A stretch of 64,000 bases of DNA, from the NCBI GenBank assembly GCA_035236585.1, contig CP141126.1, forward strand, positions 10,925,001-10,989,000. The letters run 5' to 3'. This document shows positions 35,880 to 47,069 of this stretch, one piece after another; position 1 is the stretch's first letter, and every line of letters starts with the position of its first letter. The translations under genes were made by a program, and so were the position numbers. The notes below the pieces were generated by a model, which made no database searches, was not told the origin of the DNA, and saw only the letters and a list, made by a program, of their open reading frames with translations. This stretch comes from Warburgia ugandensis (Eukaryota; Streptophyta; Magnoliopsida; Canellales; Canellaceae).

Positions 35880-37246
35880 TACATAAAAGAGAAAAATGCA
35901 AAAGACAAATAATTAAGATGCAAAAAGTTAGGCTATGCACTATTTTTGTACCCATGAAAAAATTTCACTATTGTCTATTTAACTATTCATGTTTATGAAT
36001 GAACCACAATGGGCTATCTATAAATAATATTTACATTAAGTGCTAAGCTAACTTAAAAATAAATTGAACATAAAATAATACAAAAGATAATTAATTAGTG
36101 ATAAAGTATATTAAATTAAATTACTATAATACAATCTAATGCTCTAAAATAATATTATATCTTTATATGCTAATTAATATTTTTTTAGTTCTCGATTCCA
36201 GTCCAAGTATCCAAGTATAAAATTGATATTGTATCAACAAGATTCAGTTCTTTAAAATAAAAATCAGTGCTCTATTGTTGGTTCTTATTGAATAACTACA
36301 CCCTAATTTTATGGGAATTTTTTTCTCATTGGTGAGGCCCCATTTTAGTTTATAGCTGGCTTACATCCTTCCATTAGCGTATGTCCTTAATAATCATGTT
36401 AGATACTATTCATGAAGAGTAGGAAGAAAGGTTGAGAATGGAGTTTGAATGGGAAGGGCAAAGAGTACTCCTTAAATTGGTGTCGAGAATGTGTCAAAGT
36501 TTATGTTGATATTGTAGTGAAGCACTCGCGTTCATTTGCATTATTTGACTTGTTTCTTGTTGAGAGCCTTGTTAAACTTTTTCCTTAGCAATTTTGTAAG
36601 TAAACGATCTTACACCAGAAAATGTCTGAAAACCAATTAGGAGGAAAGACAACACTACTCAAACTTTCAATTTGATAACTTACTACAGATGATCGTCTCA
36701 TAATGTGCTCTATAACAGAGCTTTAATGGCTTCTAGACTAACAAAAAGAACTAACAGGAAAGCAGGATTACAAGTTAACAAAGAATTTCTGTGTCATTGA
36801 GAGGCTTGTAGCATACCTATTTATAGTTTTGAAGTCTTCACCAACCAGCCTATTGAATTGGACTTTCAGCACACCTTCTACATAGCTGTTGGAAGCTTCC
36901 TATGTTTACAAAAAGGGTAGTTGCAGGAAGCTTCCTACTTTCATACTTGACACCTTTTGAACTACAACTTGATTTACAACCTTCAGATAGTGCGTATTGT
37001 TGAGCCGAGGTCTACCGACAGTCCCCGGACCCTGCTGCCATGGGGCGTTGCCCCCTTGGACCCTCATTATTTCTTTTCGTAACCATCGCGATCTCAAATG
37101 ACCTCATCAACAACTAAGTTGGTCATACCATTGTGGCACTTTTAGTGGTATCTTATTAAGGTGAGCATTATCATATACCAACAATTTCGTCCATTAGGAA
37201 GCGATAATGGATGTCAAAGTAGTTAAATCTTTTGTTATAATTGAAG
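35880..37246. other. AT-rich spacer before the XRN pseudogene
   Basis: No gene is recognised. It could include decayed upstream exons and introns of the XRN pseudogene, but I found no segment matching the N-terminal half of XRN proteins. Confidence 0.4.
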
Positions 37247-38106
37247 GTCATTCTATCTGATGCAAATGTTCCTGTTGGGGAAGCACAACATAATGAAATT
37301 CATCCACAATTGCAAAGCAACCTTGATGGTTATAATCCAAATACCAGCACTGTCTACTTGGTTTGGTATGGGGAAATTCGCTGCTGCATGCAATGATGTG
37401 TCATAATTTTTTTATTTTAATTTAGTCGATGGAGGTCTTTCCTTTTTCCAAATGTAATTTAGATTCTTATGGTTGGAGTTTGCAAATTTGTTAATGTCAG
37501 GATGCGGATTTGATTAGGCTGGCTCTTGCCACACATGAAATACATATCTCCTTCAGTAGAGCATCTTCTCTCTGAGCAGTTCATTTGTGTTGAATACATC
37601 AAGTGTCTGGTCTGGGTAAATCCTTCTCGTTTTACTTACTACAGATTTGCATTTCTCTTTTAAATCATTGCATATACATTGACGAAGAGAACAAAGCTCC
37701 AAAACAACATCACCTGCAGAGACAAGATCATGAATTTCCATGAGAGTGGACTTTAACCTCTAAGGTCCTCTTGCACTGCTTTTGCAGAGGTGATGACACA
37801 AGAGGAGTTGCCTTCCATATGACGAGTAGCACCATAATTTGTAGAAACCACGGTACCTGAATGCCAATTAGCTGCACATGCATTTGGTCTCTGCAAAAAC
37901 CTTTTATAGTTCACACAAGAACTACATAAAATTTCATTTTCTTGATGCATTTTCCACCCATGCATGCTCACCAAGCCTTGGATGGTGATTTCTTTTTTCC
38001 TACTAATTGGATTGAAATACTAAATTGTACAAGTACAACAGTACTGCATTGTTATTGGAACCCCCTTAATAAAGAGGTGATTCTACCTTGTTTCCAAGTT
38101 CCTATT

Positions 38107-38884
38107 TGTAACGCCCCGGGTCTGGGCTCCTCAGTAATGATATTGTCCCAGTTACACTGGGTTTTGTTCTCACCCACGACGGGGTAAAACGCATCATTAC
38201 TAGTAAAGCCCACCCAAACCCTTATCAATGCCCAGGAACCTTTTCCCTAGCCGATGTGGGACTAACTCTCAAGCCTTACCTTGCCTAGAAAGCCTGCCAG
38301 CTTAGAAGCCTGCCGGCCCTCCAGGCCCGCCCTCATCGGCCAAGGCTAGCTCGAGATGGCGGGCTGATGAGGGCGGGCCTGGCTGGCTGGCAGGCTTCTA
38401 GGCAAGGTGAGGCTTAAGAGTTAGTCTCACATCGGTTAGGGAAAAGGTTCCTGGGCATTGATAAGGGTCTTAGTGGGCTTTACCAGTAATGACGCGTTCT
38501 ACCCCGTCGTGGGTGAGAACAACAATATCGTTACTGAGGAGCCCAGACCCGGGGCGTTACAGTGGTATCAAAGTGGGACCCCGACCCCGAGGGTGGCAGG
38601 CTAACCCCACACGAGGTCGCGTGGCCCCTAAGGAGGGGAGAGGGCTAGCCTTGGCCAATGAGGGTGGGCTGATGAGGGCGGGCCTGGAGGGTTGGCAGGC
38701 TTCTAGTCAAGGTGAGGCTTGAGAGTTAGTCTCACATCGGCTAGGGAAAAGGTTCCTGAGCATTGATAAGGGTCTGGGTGGGCTTTACCAGTAATGACGC
38801 GTTTTACCCCGTCGTGGGTGAGAACAAAACCCAATGTAACTGGGACAATATCGTTACTGAGGAGCCCAGACCCGGGGTGTTACA
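38107..38884 (+). mobile_element. TRIM-like LTR element with an inverted LTR arm, 5-bp TSD
   Basis: The unit is non-coding and flanked by CTATT at 38102-38106 and 38885-38889. It contains three related LTR-like arms: arm A (38107 to about 38350) on the minus strand, arm B (about 38357-38562) and arm C (about 38645-38884) on the plus strand. The outer ends are TGTAACGCCCCGGG and CCCGGGGTGTTACA. Arm B ends GGGGCGTTACA and is followed after one base by TGGTATCAAAGTGG at 38564, an initiator-Met-tRNA primer site. A purine tract, AAGGAGGGGAGAGGG, precedes arm C. Arm B lacks about 20 bases present in A and C (AACCCAATGTAACTGGG region). Total internal sequence is only about 80-100 bases. A simple TRIM would not have arm A. 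Confidence 0.85.
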
Positions 38885-39319
38885 CTATTAGTTTCTTCCG
38901 GTTGTGTCCCATGCGTGAAACTTCAGCAACAAACAATCTATAGAGTTTCTTGAGACAGATAATTAACCTAGCTCATTTTGTTCCCTTAAATAGATTAGAA
39001 CACAGGTTAAATATTGTGAATGTGAGAGATCCAGATTGGCAGTTTCTATTTTCCTGTGTAATCTGCAGATATCCTGTTTTGATCATCAATGTTTCCATGC
39101 AGTATTGCCCTATAGTGATACTCCAAAATATTTTCTCAATTATGTTATTTTGAGACCTAGTTGCTTATAAACTTGGTTAGTTGCAGAGATGGAGTTATTT
39201 GTCTTTTGCAGAAAGAAATATCTGCACAGAAGTGAACCTTTGGATGATAACCTTATACTTTGCATTTGATAGTACTTATACTTTTAGTTCTAATGGCTAC
39301 TTGCTTTTACAAGAAACAA

Positions 39320-39398
39320 AAAAAAGGGCGGCCCCGGTGCACGAAGCTCCGTCCTATGCGGGGTCCGGGGAAGGGGCGGGCCACAATGGCCTAAAGTA
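39320..39398 (-). mobile_element. 5'-truncated Au-like SINE, CpG-rich, 11-bp TSD
   Basis: Only the 3' half of the SINE is present (GGTGCACGAAGCTCC, GCGGGGTCCGGGG on the plus strand). ACAAGAAACAA flanks it exactly at 39309-39319 and 39399-39409. Many intact CpG sites suggest a recent insertion. It lies in the gap of the XRN pseudogene. Confidence 0.88.
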
Positions 39399-39579
39399 AC
39401 AAGAAACAAGAGGAGAAAACAGAAGATATGTACTATAAAGGTGAACTTGTCCATTTAATCCTTCTTGATCCTGATATTTCTTCAGTAAGGTTGGTACATC
39501 ATTATTTCACCATTTTTTGGCCTCAACTCTGCACCATATATGAATTACAAGATTTATCATGAGTACTAAGGCTTCTACT

Positions 39580-39770
39580 AAGAAGGGGAGCTTGGTGCAA
39601 CAGTAGAGTTCTTATAGTGTAACTGTGAGGTCATGGGTTTGAGGCATGGAAACAGCTTCTTGCAAAAATGCAAGGTAAAACTGTGTACCATAGACTCTTG
39701 TGGTCTGCCCTTTCCCTGAACCCCACATATGCAGGAGTTTTGTGCATTGAGCTGACCTCTTTTACTAAAT
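39580..39770 (+). mobile_element. Au-like SINE, full length
   Basis: Head GGGGAGCTTGGTGCAACAG, box B GGGTTTGAGGC, AATGCAAGGTAAAACTGTG, CTCTTGTGGTCTGCCC and GTGCATTGAGCTGACC. CTTCTACT at 39572-39579 and 39771-39778 is a probable 8-base duplication. An antisense frame of 69 codons here is SINE-derived. Confidence 0.85.
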
Positions 39771-40979
39771 CTTCTACTGGTAAACATACAGGATGTGTTA
39801 ACTCCAGAGCAGCAACCTAACTGTCTCTATTAGTCGACCAAAGAAAGTGGACTGACAAATTCAAGAGGGTGGTTTCCAAGGGTTTGTGCTAGCAAAGGCA
39901 GAGCTTCATTGCAGAAAACTCCGTATCAGGTCTCTTCCATTTTCTCTCAGCTTCACATTTACTGTTTACATTGTGCTCACAATGTCAATCATTTAAAACT
40001 AAACTAAGACAACTAATTCTTTTCCTTTTTTTCATTTTCACTGGAATATCTGGTGCACTTTGGAAGTCTCTAAACACATGGATTTTGAGAGAGTATTTGG
40101 AGCTTGACATGAAAATTCCTGAACCACCATTTGTAATGGACTTTGAGAGAATCATAGATGATTTCATCTTGTGCTTCTTCGCGGGAAATGACTTTCGCCC
40201 CATCTGCAATCTTTAGAAATCAATGAGGTTTGCTCCCTAGCTTGTGTTTCACTCTTCACAGCCAATGAGTTGTCTGCAAATTTTTGAAACTCATTTAGTT
40301 TTGCTGGCACTGTTTAAAAAGTCTTGGATATAGAATAGTTTTGTAAGCCTTGAAGTTAAATGCTTACTTCTGTCTGCTCCTTGGCGTAAAAATGTGAAGC
40401 TAATGAATCTTATTTCCTACAGGCCGAAATAGATTATTGATGGAGATCTGTAAAGCAGAGTTTAAAAGCATAAGCTGCTATTTAGTTGACACTTCTCGAG
40501 TAATAAAGCAAGTTCTTCTTTTTCTCTTCCACATTTGAAATTGTCTTGATGCTGTCATTCTTGCACCTTCCTGCACATGAAGTCAATTTTCTATGCAACA
40601 TTCTGTTAAATTTTACCGAAAGTTACTAACAGAGGTTTCCTCTGCTTCATGATCAGATGAAAGACAAGAAAGCTGCATATCTAAAATTAAAGATAGCAGA
40701 GAAGTTTAACAGAACTGCATCAGCTTTGTTTGTATTTCATTATCTTTTTGCATGGAGTTCACATCAATGGTGGATTTGAACACTCTTGTAGGATATTGCA
40801 ACAGTGCACAGCCTAGAGAGTCCTTTTTTTAATTTTTTTGCCTTTGAATGTTAGATAAAATTTCTTCTTTTCTGATCTAACCTATTCTAATTTCAAAAAT
40901 TTGAAGACCAGTTAATATCTCAAGTGTATTTGTTGGTTATCATAAAGGGCTTCATTTGCATTTAAAATTATATGTATCA

Positions 40980-41959
40980 TGCAGAGATTTGTCCTTGCTG
41001 TTAAATTGACTTATGAAATTAAGCTGCATTATGAGGAAGCTCTACAAATGCTCAAAGTTCCTAACGTGTCACGCTTAAAGTGGTGGAATGCCTTTTGTTC
41101 TTCAAGTGAATTTGGATATTTGTTTGGTTTCCAATTACAGGAGTTGTATGATCTAATAATTAAATGATGAGTGAAGGATCACCTTAAGTTCAGGCATCCT
41201 CTTTTATTTTTTTCCCTTTCTCTCTCTCCCTCCTGCAGTGTTACTATAAATTGAATGTGAAAATGTGATGCATCAATGGGACTTTCTGGTGAACTGAAAT
41301 TATTGCCGGGGTTCATTTAGTTGTTGAGTCTGCCTAGTCCTTATTAATAGCCGCTTAACCTGAATAAATTGCAACTTATATGTTCTTGTCTTGTTCTACG
41401 GCGGATGGAATGGAAGATATTGAGAGAGAGGTTAGCAGAAGCATATCTATTTCTGAAGAAGTTGAGCTTCTCCTTCAGCTAGTACTTGTGGCGACACCAG
41501 TGCTTCTGATGTATGACCACCCATTTGCATTCCGACCATTGATCTTTACCACGTAATTGAACAGAAGCATAATCAAGATTGCAGCCTTACAAAGGTGTTA
41601 TTTGAGAAGTTTCAAAAGATTCTGCGTGATAAGTCGGGCCTCTTTAAGCATGGAAATCTAGGGTCAGACTAGTTAGTTTCTGTTTTTGCAGTTCTTCTTT
41701 CTTCTAAGGTTGACAAAGGTAGTACCTGCATCTGTTTTCATCAGAGTTTTTTTGTGAATAAGTGGTAGGAAGTTCCTCACATCAGTTAATATATCATGTG
41801 CTACTAACTCCAGGTAAGACTTTGAGATCCTGGTTGGAAAGGGAGATTTTACAAGCACAAAATTTCTGCTGATAGCCCCAATCAAATTGAGGGGATAAGG
41901 AAGATTGTACGTTCAATTCTTGCAGTGGATTATTTTTCTTGCATCTAACTGGCTAACCT
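40980..41959. other. Unassigned region with coding-like fragments
   Basis: A 62-codon frame at 40979-41167 starts after an AG and contains VKLTYEIKLHYEEAL, faintly like the KLGEPGYKERYY segment that follows in XRN proteins. Around 41555-41670 another frame reads LFEKFQKILRDKSGLFK before a stop. Neither is identified. They may be exons of a decayed gene continuing from the XRN pseudogene. Confidence 0.25.
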
Positions 41960-42134
41960 GAAGGGAGCCTTGGTGCAATGGCAAAAGTTGTCGTCATGTG
42001 ACCTTGAGGTCACAGGTTCAAGCCGTGGAAACAGTCTCTTGTAAAAATACAAGGCAAGGCTGCATACAATAGGCACTTGTGGTCCACCCCGCATAGGCAG
42101 GAGCTTCATGCACTGGGGCTGCCCTTGATCTCCG
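41960..42134 (+). mobile_element. Au-like SINE with 10-bp TSD and internal deletion
   Basis: AGGGAGCCTTGGTGCAATGG head, TGACCTTGAGGTCACAGG, box B AGGTTCAAGCC, GGGGCTGCCCTT end. TGGCTAACCT at 41950-41959 and 42135-42144 is the target duplication. The usual CCCTTCCCCGGACCC segment is deleted after GTGGTCC. Confidence 0.9.
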
Positions 42135-42144
42135 TGGCTAACCT

Positions 42145-43729
42145 CATGTTCAAGAATCCTTGCCCATGCATCACTGTATTCTTTCTCACGAGGTTGTCCA
42201 CGTGCATATGATCATCCATTGCTATCTTCATCTTGTTTTGGTCGCTGAATTACCTTTATCCATTAGTTACCTGTCATGGTCCTATTGTATTAATATTTGT
42301 CCAATGCATTTTTAAAATAGGACAAGCTCTCTTATTTGCCATTTTGTGGTAGCACCCATAATTTTGCAGGTGTTTTTCTTGAGTTTTCAAATTGCTTTAA
42401 GAGCATGCTATCCACGTTCTTGAAAGATGAGAAAAAAGGAAAATTAGATGCAATGTGGGCTAGCTTGAAGGAAGACTATTGCACTTCTCGAATGGAAATG
42501 ATTGTATGGGTTTGCTTTTGAGGTGTTGTAACCTTGTAGTGCTGGAACGAAATCAGATTTCAGGTGATCTGGACATATGTCCATATGGAGTAAATATGGG
42601 GCTTTCAACGGGACTGCTTCCTGGCTATTCATGTAGGTTTTTACTTGGGTTGAAAGGAATATGAGAGGAAAGAAGCAGCATGATATCTGGGGCTTTTTTC
42701 TTTTTTCTTTTTTTTTGAATATCCCAGGAAGTAGCTTTTGATTACAGAACGAGAGAACAGGAAGGACTTTGATCTAGTGTGTTAATGGAGCAGCAGAAAG
42801 TAGCCTAGAAGAGGAAGAGGATTGTTGGAATTTCAGTAGTGGACAAGGAGGGTTACCAAAGGATTAGGTCTGGAGCTATGCCGGGAGGCAAATGTTTTGG
42901 ATAGCAATGCTTTATTTATGTCAACAGGTCGTTAGTGAAGAGGAATTCTTTGTAGAATTAAATTCTTTCTTAATTGGGCTTATTGGAAATCCAACTAGCT
43001 AAGATTCGAATTCTGGGTAGATTCCATGAAGGGTGAAAGCTAAGTGGCTGTTTGTTGGGCAGAAATTGATTTCCACAGGAAAAATAATTATCCTTAAAGA
43101 GTGTTTTACGCCTTCAAATGGAATTATGCCAGTGACCCAAGCATCTTGCATGGCAATACATTTTCTGTCTGGTGGAATTCAATCTGAAGGTGTAAGACGC
43201 AAAGATTGCTTTTTCCATGAGTACGAGAGCTGGCGACCAAAAGCCTACTCTAATGTCAAAGCAGACCCAAAATCCAGAAGGCAACTGTGAATCCTGCCTA
43301 AATCGAAAGGCTTGGTAGAATTATCTGGTGATTTGAAGGTTCTGTATATACTCATCTGCCAGCAATCTCCACCAAATAATGGTTTGGTGCCTCCTACATT
43401 TTCCATGTGAAATATTACTTTGGGGATCGACATTCCCTTTCCCCTTCCCCGCTATTTGAACTGGTGCCATTTCATCCCCTCCAACAGCCGATCTTGGAGG
43501 CTCTCATGTGTCATTTTGTTAGTTGGAGACTATATCTTCGACTGTAATCCAGTGTGTTTGATTGCTAATTCCTTTCACATTCAGATGTAGACGGCTGATG
43601 AACTATCTCAAGAGGTGAGAAATCACATGTACGCATTGGACGGCAGCCCTTTCGGGGTTCCTTAGGACTGATTTACTCTGGGTAGATTGACTGAATGCAG
43701 AAAGCCTTCCACTAGCAGGCAATCGTGTT
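42145..43729. other. Unassigned intergenic DNA
   Basis: Short open frames occur (42336-42521, with STFLKDEKKGKLDAMW; 43033-43290), but none could be placed in a family or joined by splice sites. Confidence 0.35.
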
Positions 43730-43737
43730 TCCAATCT

Positions 43738-43908
43738 AACAGGGAAGCCTGTGCACAAAGCTCCAATGTATGTAGGGTCCAAACAAAAGATAGACCACAA
43801 GAGTCTATAATATGGAGCTTTAGAGACTATTTCTGCGCTTTGAACCTTTTGAGGTCACACCATCCACAACAGCTCTACCGCTGCACCAAAACTCTTCTTC
43901 TCTATTAA
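43738..43908 (-). mobile_element. Au-like SINE, degenerate, minus strand
   Basis: Plus strand GAAGCCTGTGCACAAAGCTC at the left and CTACCGCTGCACCAAAACTC at the right are the reverse complement of the SINE. TCCAATCT at 43730-43737 and 43909-43916 is a probable 8-base duplication. Confidence 0.8.
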
Positions 43909-44034
43909 TCCAATCTCTATAATCAGCAAACAGCTGCAGGTATGTCCCAATAGGTGGCAAATACTGCAATTAGTTGTCCAATGTGATACTGTCACCCACA
44001 TTGCATCTACGCAGCCTGTGCAGGCAAATAGTAT

Positions 44035-44183
44035 GCAACGCTTAACTTCAATTTTGAGGTCACGGATTCATGACATGAAAAGAGTCTTTTGTAAAATGCA
44101 AGATAAGGCTACGTACCATTAACTTTTGTGGTCCACCTCTTTTTCGAATTCCACATATATAAGAGCTTCGTGCATTGGACTCT
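44035..44183 (+). mobile_element. Au-like SINE, 5'-incomplete
   Basis: The tract from GAGGTCACGGATTCATGAC through AAAATGCAAGATAAGGCTACG, TTTGTGGTCCACC and GAGCTTCGTGCATTGGAC is SINE sequence. The box A head is missing or unrecognisable. Confidence 0.7.
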
Positions 44184-46870
44184 GGAGTTTGGTATTTTCT
44201 TGGCTTTATAGATAATTACACTAGAATTAGAAGCCTCAGTAGTATGATGAAATGCAAAAGTAAAGTTAGTGCAATTTTTCAAAGCTTTTATGGCATGGTT
44301 CTTACTTAGTTTGGAAAATCTATAAGAATTCTCTGCCTTGTCAAATGAAGGAATGGAGGAAAGTTCATCTCTAATGTTTTGTGAAAGTATTTCATAGACT
44401 ATGAGATTCTTTACCCTATTCTCTTTAGGGCTTCGTGTACAAATACTCCCCAACAATACTGAGTTGTAGAATGAAAAAATCATCATTTGCAGGAAGTTGC
44501 TTGAGAACTTTAGTGATAGGCCCAGCCCACTTCCCCCTATTCTTTATGTTTAGGAGCAGGATCCGCCCAAAACACAACCAATCTTGTGGTGGTATGAAAG
44601 ACCCTTACTCCAAAGGACTCCATGCTCTTCACTTACTTGTGTCCTACTACTACTTCACTGACTTACTAATAAGAGCGGGCTATTAAACGCAAGGAAAAGC
44701 CTCAACCACAATTACATTCTTTTTAATAAGAATGTAGCTAAGCGTCTAACTCTATTGGTCATAATTTTGGTTTGTGCGTATGAAAACCAACCTAACAAAC
44801 AGAGGAAAGGATGCTCCCTTCCTCCTCCAGTGGGCACCTGAGAATGATACGATCGGACCATTTTTATGGAAGCCACCATTGCTCGGAACGTGGGGCCACG
44901 CCACGAGCTAACTTTATAGACCTTCTAGATAGAAGACCACGTGAGGCCTTCCTTCATACCTACCCACCTGCTTTTCGACAACTTGGAGTACGTAGATGCC
45001 AATTGTACGGTTCTGATGGACGATTAAGGTTGGAAAGTCTCCCAACAGAGAAAGAGTAAAGAAATATCAAGTGGTGGATGAGCATATGCTGTAGAATATC
45101 TCAGCATTAGGTGGTGCCGGGTGTGCTCCTTGATGGCATCTCTACCATAGTACAGTATTATTGTCGCCAAAAACCCAGTTTGTAGTGGGTCCCACAAGGA
45201 ATGGCCCACCCAGAATCTTACTGCTGACATACACTACATCACAATTCAATCTTGTCACCTTCAAAATCTGACACCTTGAATTCCTTCGGCTCTGGTTTTC
45301 CATGCACTTTAAAATTCAAGAGACCAACATGTGAATCACTCGAGGCACAGATTGAGCCCGACTTAATTTAATTTCATAGAATCTACTCTTCAGCTTTGGC
45401 TTAACGGTAAAAGTTGTCGTTATAGAATCTTGAAATTATGGATTCAAGACGTAAAAACAGTCTTTTGCAAAAATACAAGGTAAATACTATAGGCTCTTGT
45501 CTGCCTCTTTTCCAAACCCCATATAGGCAAGAGCTGCATGCACCGAGACTGCCCTTTATAGAATCTGCTCCCCATCTCTCTGACTTATTAGGAAGCTTCA
45601 ACTATCTCTAAAAAGCTTTATAAGCATACCTGTGAGTTAAGGTTCATCAATTTTTTGCTATTGTGCGAGACTGCTTATTTCCAACGCATTGGATCCTTTA
45701 ATGTTACACTAAATATATAATAACTAGAATCCGATGAATGAAGCATCTTAGAACATGCCCATCTAAAGTGCAATATAACCAAAGTCTTTTAACATGCAAG
45801 GAGTCTCTTGCCTAGGTGATCAGGATTTGTGTGTCTAACTTCTAACGAGGAGGAATGAGATAGGATAGTGCGTGCACTACGACTGTTTGTTGCAGCGCAC
45901 CCACTTTTGCAAGACGAGGTTCACAAACGGTGGAGATCCGTTCATCTGATTCTTCTAGCTTTGGATCACTTACATGCCAAATATCAAGTGATTGGACCAA
46001 TATAAACATCCCAAAATTTTACTTTCCCACCATTCATATATGGTGATCAAAAGACATCTATTCTAGACTCATTCAATCCTTGCCATTTTTGGAGCATTAG
46101 TCCTCCAAAGCGAGAAAAATTGGATGAACCGGGTCGAGTCAACCATTTGTGAGACTTTGTGTGCCCGAGGCAGCTTGGGTGCGCGGACTATCCTATTTAT
46201 TCCACTTTTTATGCATGCACCTGACTCCACGCCCTGAAAAACAAAAAATGGGGCCCATTTATCATGCCTAAGGACGCAGGTCCCCACCCATCTGCTACCT
46301 TTAGGACGTTGGCCACCATTCTTTTAAGGCCGTTCACCGCAAAGGTAGTCCCCAATTGAGAGTCACCCTGGTCCTTGGAAATTTAGGCGCAACTGCTACC
46401 CGATTTATGGATGATGACCGGTTCGATCGTCTCCAAAGGTGGGCCTACCTGTGCCTTTTCACCATTCACCACGACATACTTCCGTTCCCATGTGGCGTGC
46501 GACCATGTAATACCAGTTTCTCCAGCGGGGTGAAGAAACTTGGACAAATGGGGATGAACCACGCACAAATAAACAAAAGTAAAGAATTGGAAGTCCAAAT
46601 TTGACTTGGGACACAAGAAACTGTCTAAATTATGTTATATTAATAATAATTTGCATCAATAAACATCCAGAAATGCATCAAATAATAATTTGTTAACCCA
46701 ATAAACATTCGTCTTGTAGGACCGATCTTCCCTTTGAAACACCTTGCACGGATGTTAATCAAGTACATCCAACGGTTGTGGATTGTCCGCAAGATGAAAT
46801 ACCGCAATGATTACTCATCCGACGTTCCCCAACGGAATAATTAATTAAATAAACAAAATTAATGCAAAAA
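44184..46870. other. Intergenic DNA upstream of pyruvate kinase
   Basis: No gene is recognised. Open frames (44109-44486, 44811-45059, 46069-46616) overlap on both strands without family resemblance. One SINE (45389) lies within. Confidence 0.4.
45389..45557 (+). mobile_element. Au-like SINE with 13-bp TSD
   Basis: Head CAGCTTTGGCTTAACGG, box B GGATTCAAGAC, AATACAAGGTAAA, GCACCGAGACTGCCCTTT end. ATAGAATCT-CTC flanks at 45376-45388 and 45558-45570 differ at one of 13 positions. Confidence 0.85.
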
Positions 46871-46880
46871 TTTATATAGA
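46871..46880 (+). promoter_or_regulatory. TATA box of the pyruvate kinase gene
   Basis: TTTATATAGA lies 190 bases before the start codon. A start near 46905 would give a leader of about 165 bases containing a CTG-repeat stretch (about 46930-46955) and a CT microsatellite. Confidence 0.6.
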
Positions 46881-47000
46881 AAGCTCAAAGAAAGAAATTT
46901 CTGTGACTTTCTTCTTCTTCCTCCTCTGCTTCTACTGCTGCTGCTGCTGCGGCTGCTCTTCTCTCTGGACGGCTACCTTCTTTTCTCTGTTGCCGGAAAA

Positions 47001-47002
<2 letters not shown>

Positions 47003-47031
<29 letters not shown>
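47003..47031. repeat. (CT)n microsatellite in the 5' leader
   Basis: About 14 CT units lie 39 bases before the pyruvate kinase start codon. Confidence 0.95.
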
Positions 47032-47033
<2 letters not shown>

Positions 47034-47069
47034 GTTTCTCTAGATCTCTTTCTTTCTCGATCGATCAAG

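Larger units (their letters stand above)
37247..40512 (+). pseudogene. XRN-type 5'-3' exoribonuclease pseudogene
   Basis: Four exon-like pieces in the right order resemble plant XRN2/3/4 exoribonucleases. 37247-37368: VILSDANVP then LQSNLDGYNPNT. 37501-37560: DADLIRLALATHEIH directly after an AG acceptor. 40061-40213: [34 protein letters not shown]. 40423-40506: RLLMEICKAEF and CYLVDTSRVI. In intact enzymes these follow one another in the catalytic core and the DADL and GNDF acidic residues bind metal. Here frameshifts (for example GEGEHKIM lost after NVP, and the TRHCLYG equivalent shifted), stops and the lack of the N-terminal exons show decay. The 2.5-kb gap between pieces two and three holds a TRIM-like element and two SINEs. 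Pieces beyond 40512 (for example 40979-41040) may be further remnants but are unclear. Confidence 0.72.

Noticed and set aside
38489..38722. 77-codon open frame in the TRIM-like element
   Set aside because: It crosses the LTR, primer site and internal spacer of a non-coding element; composition follows the GC-rich repeat.
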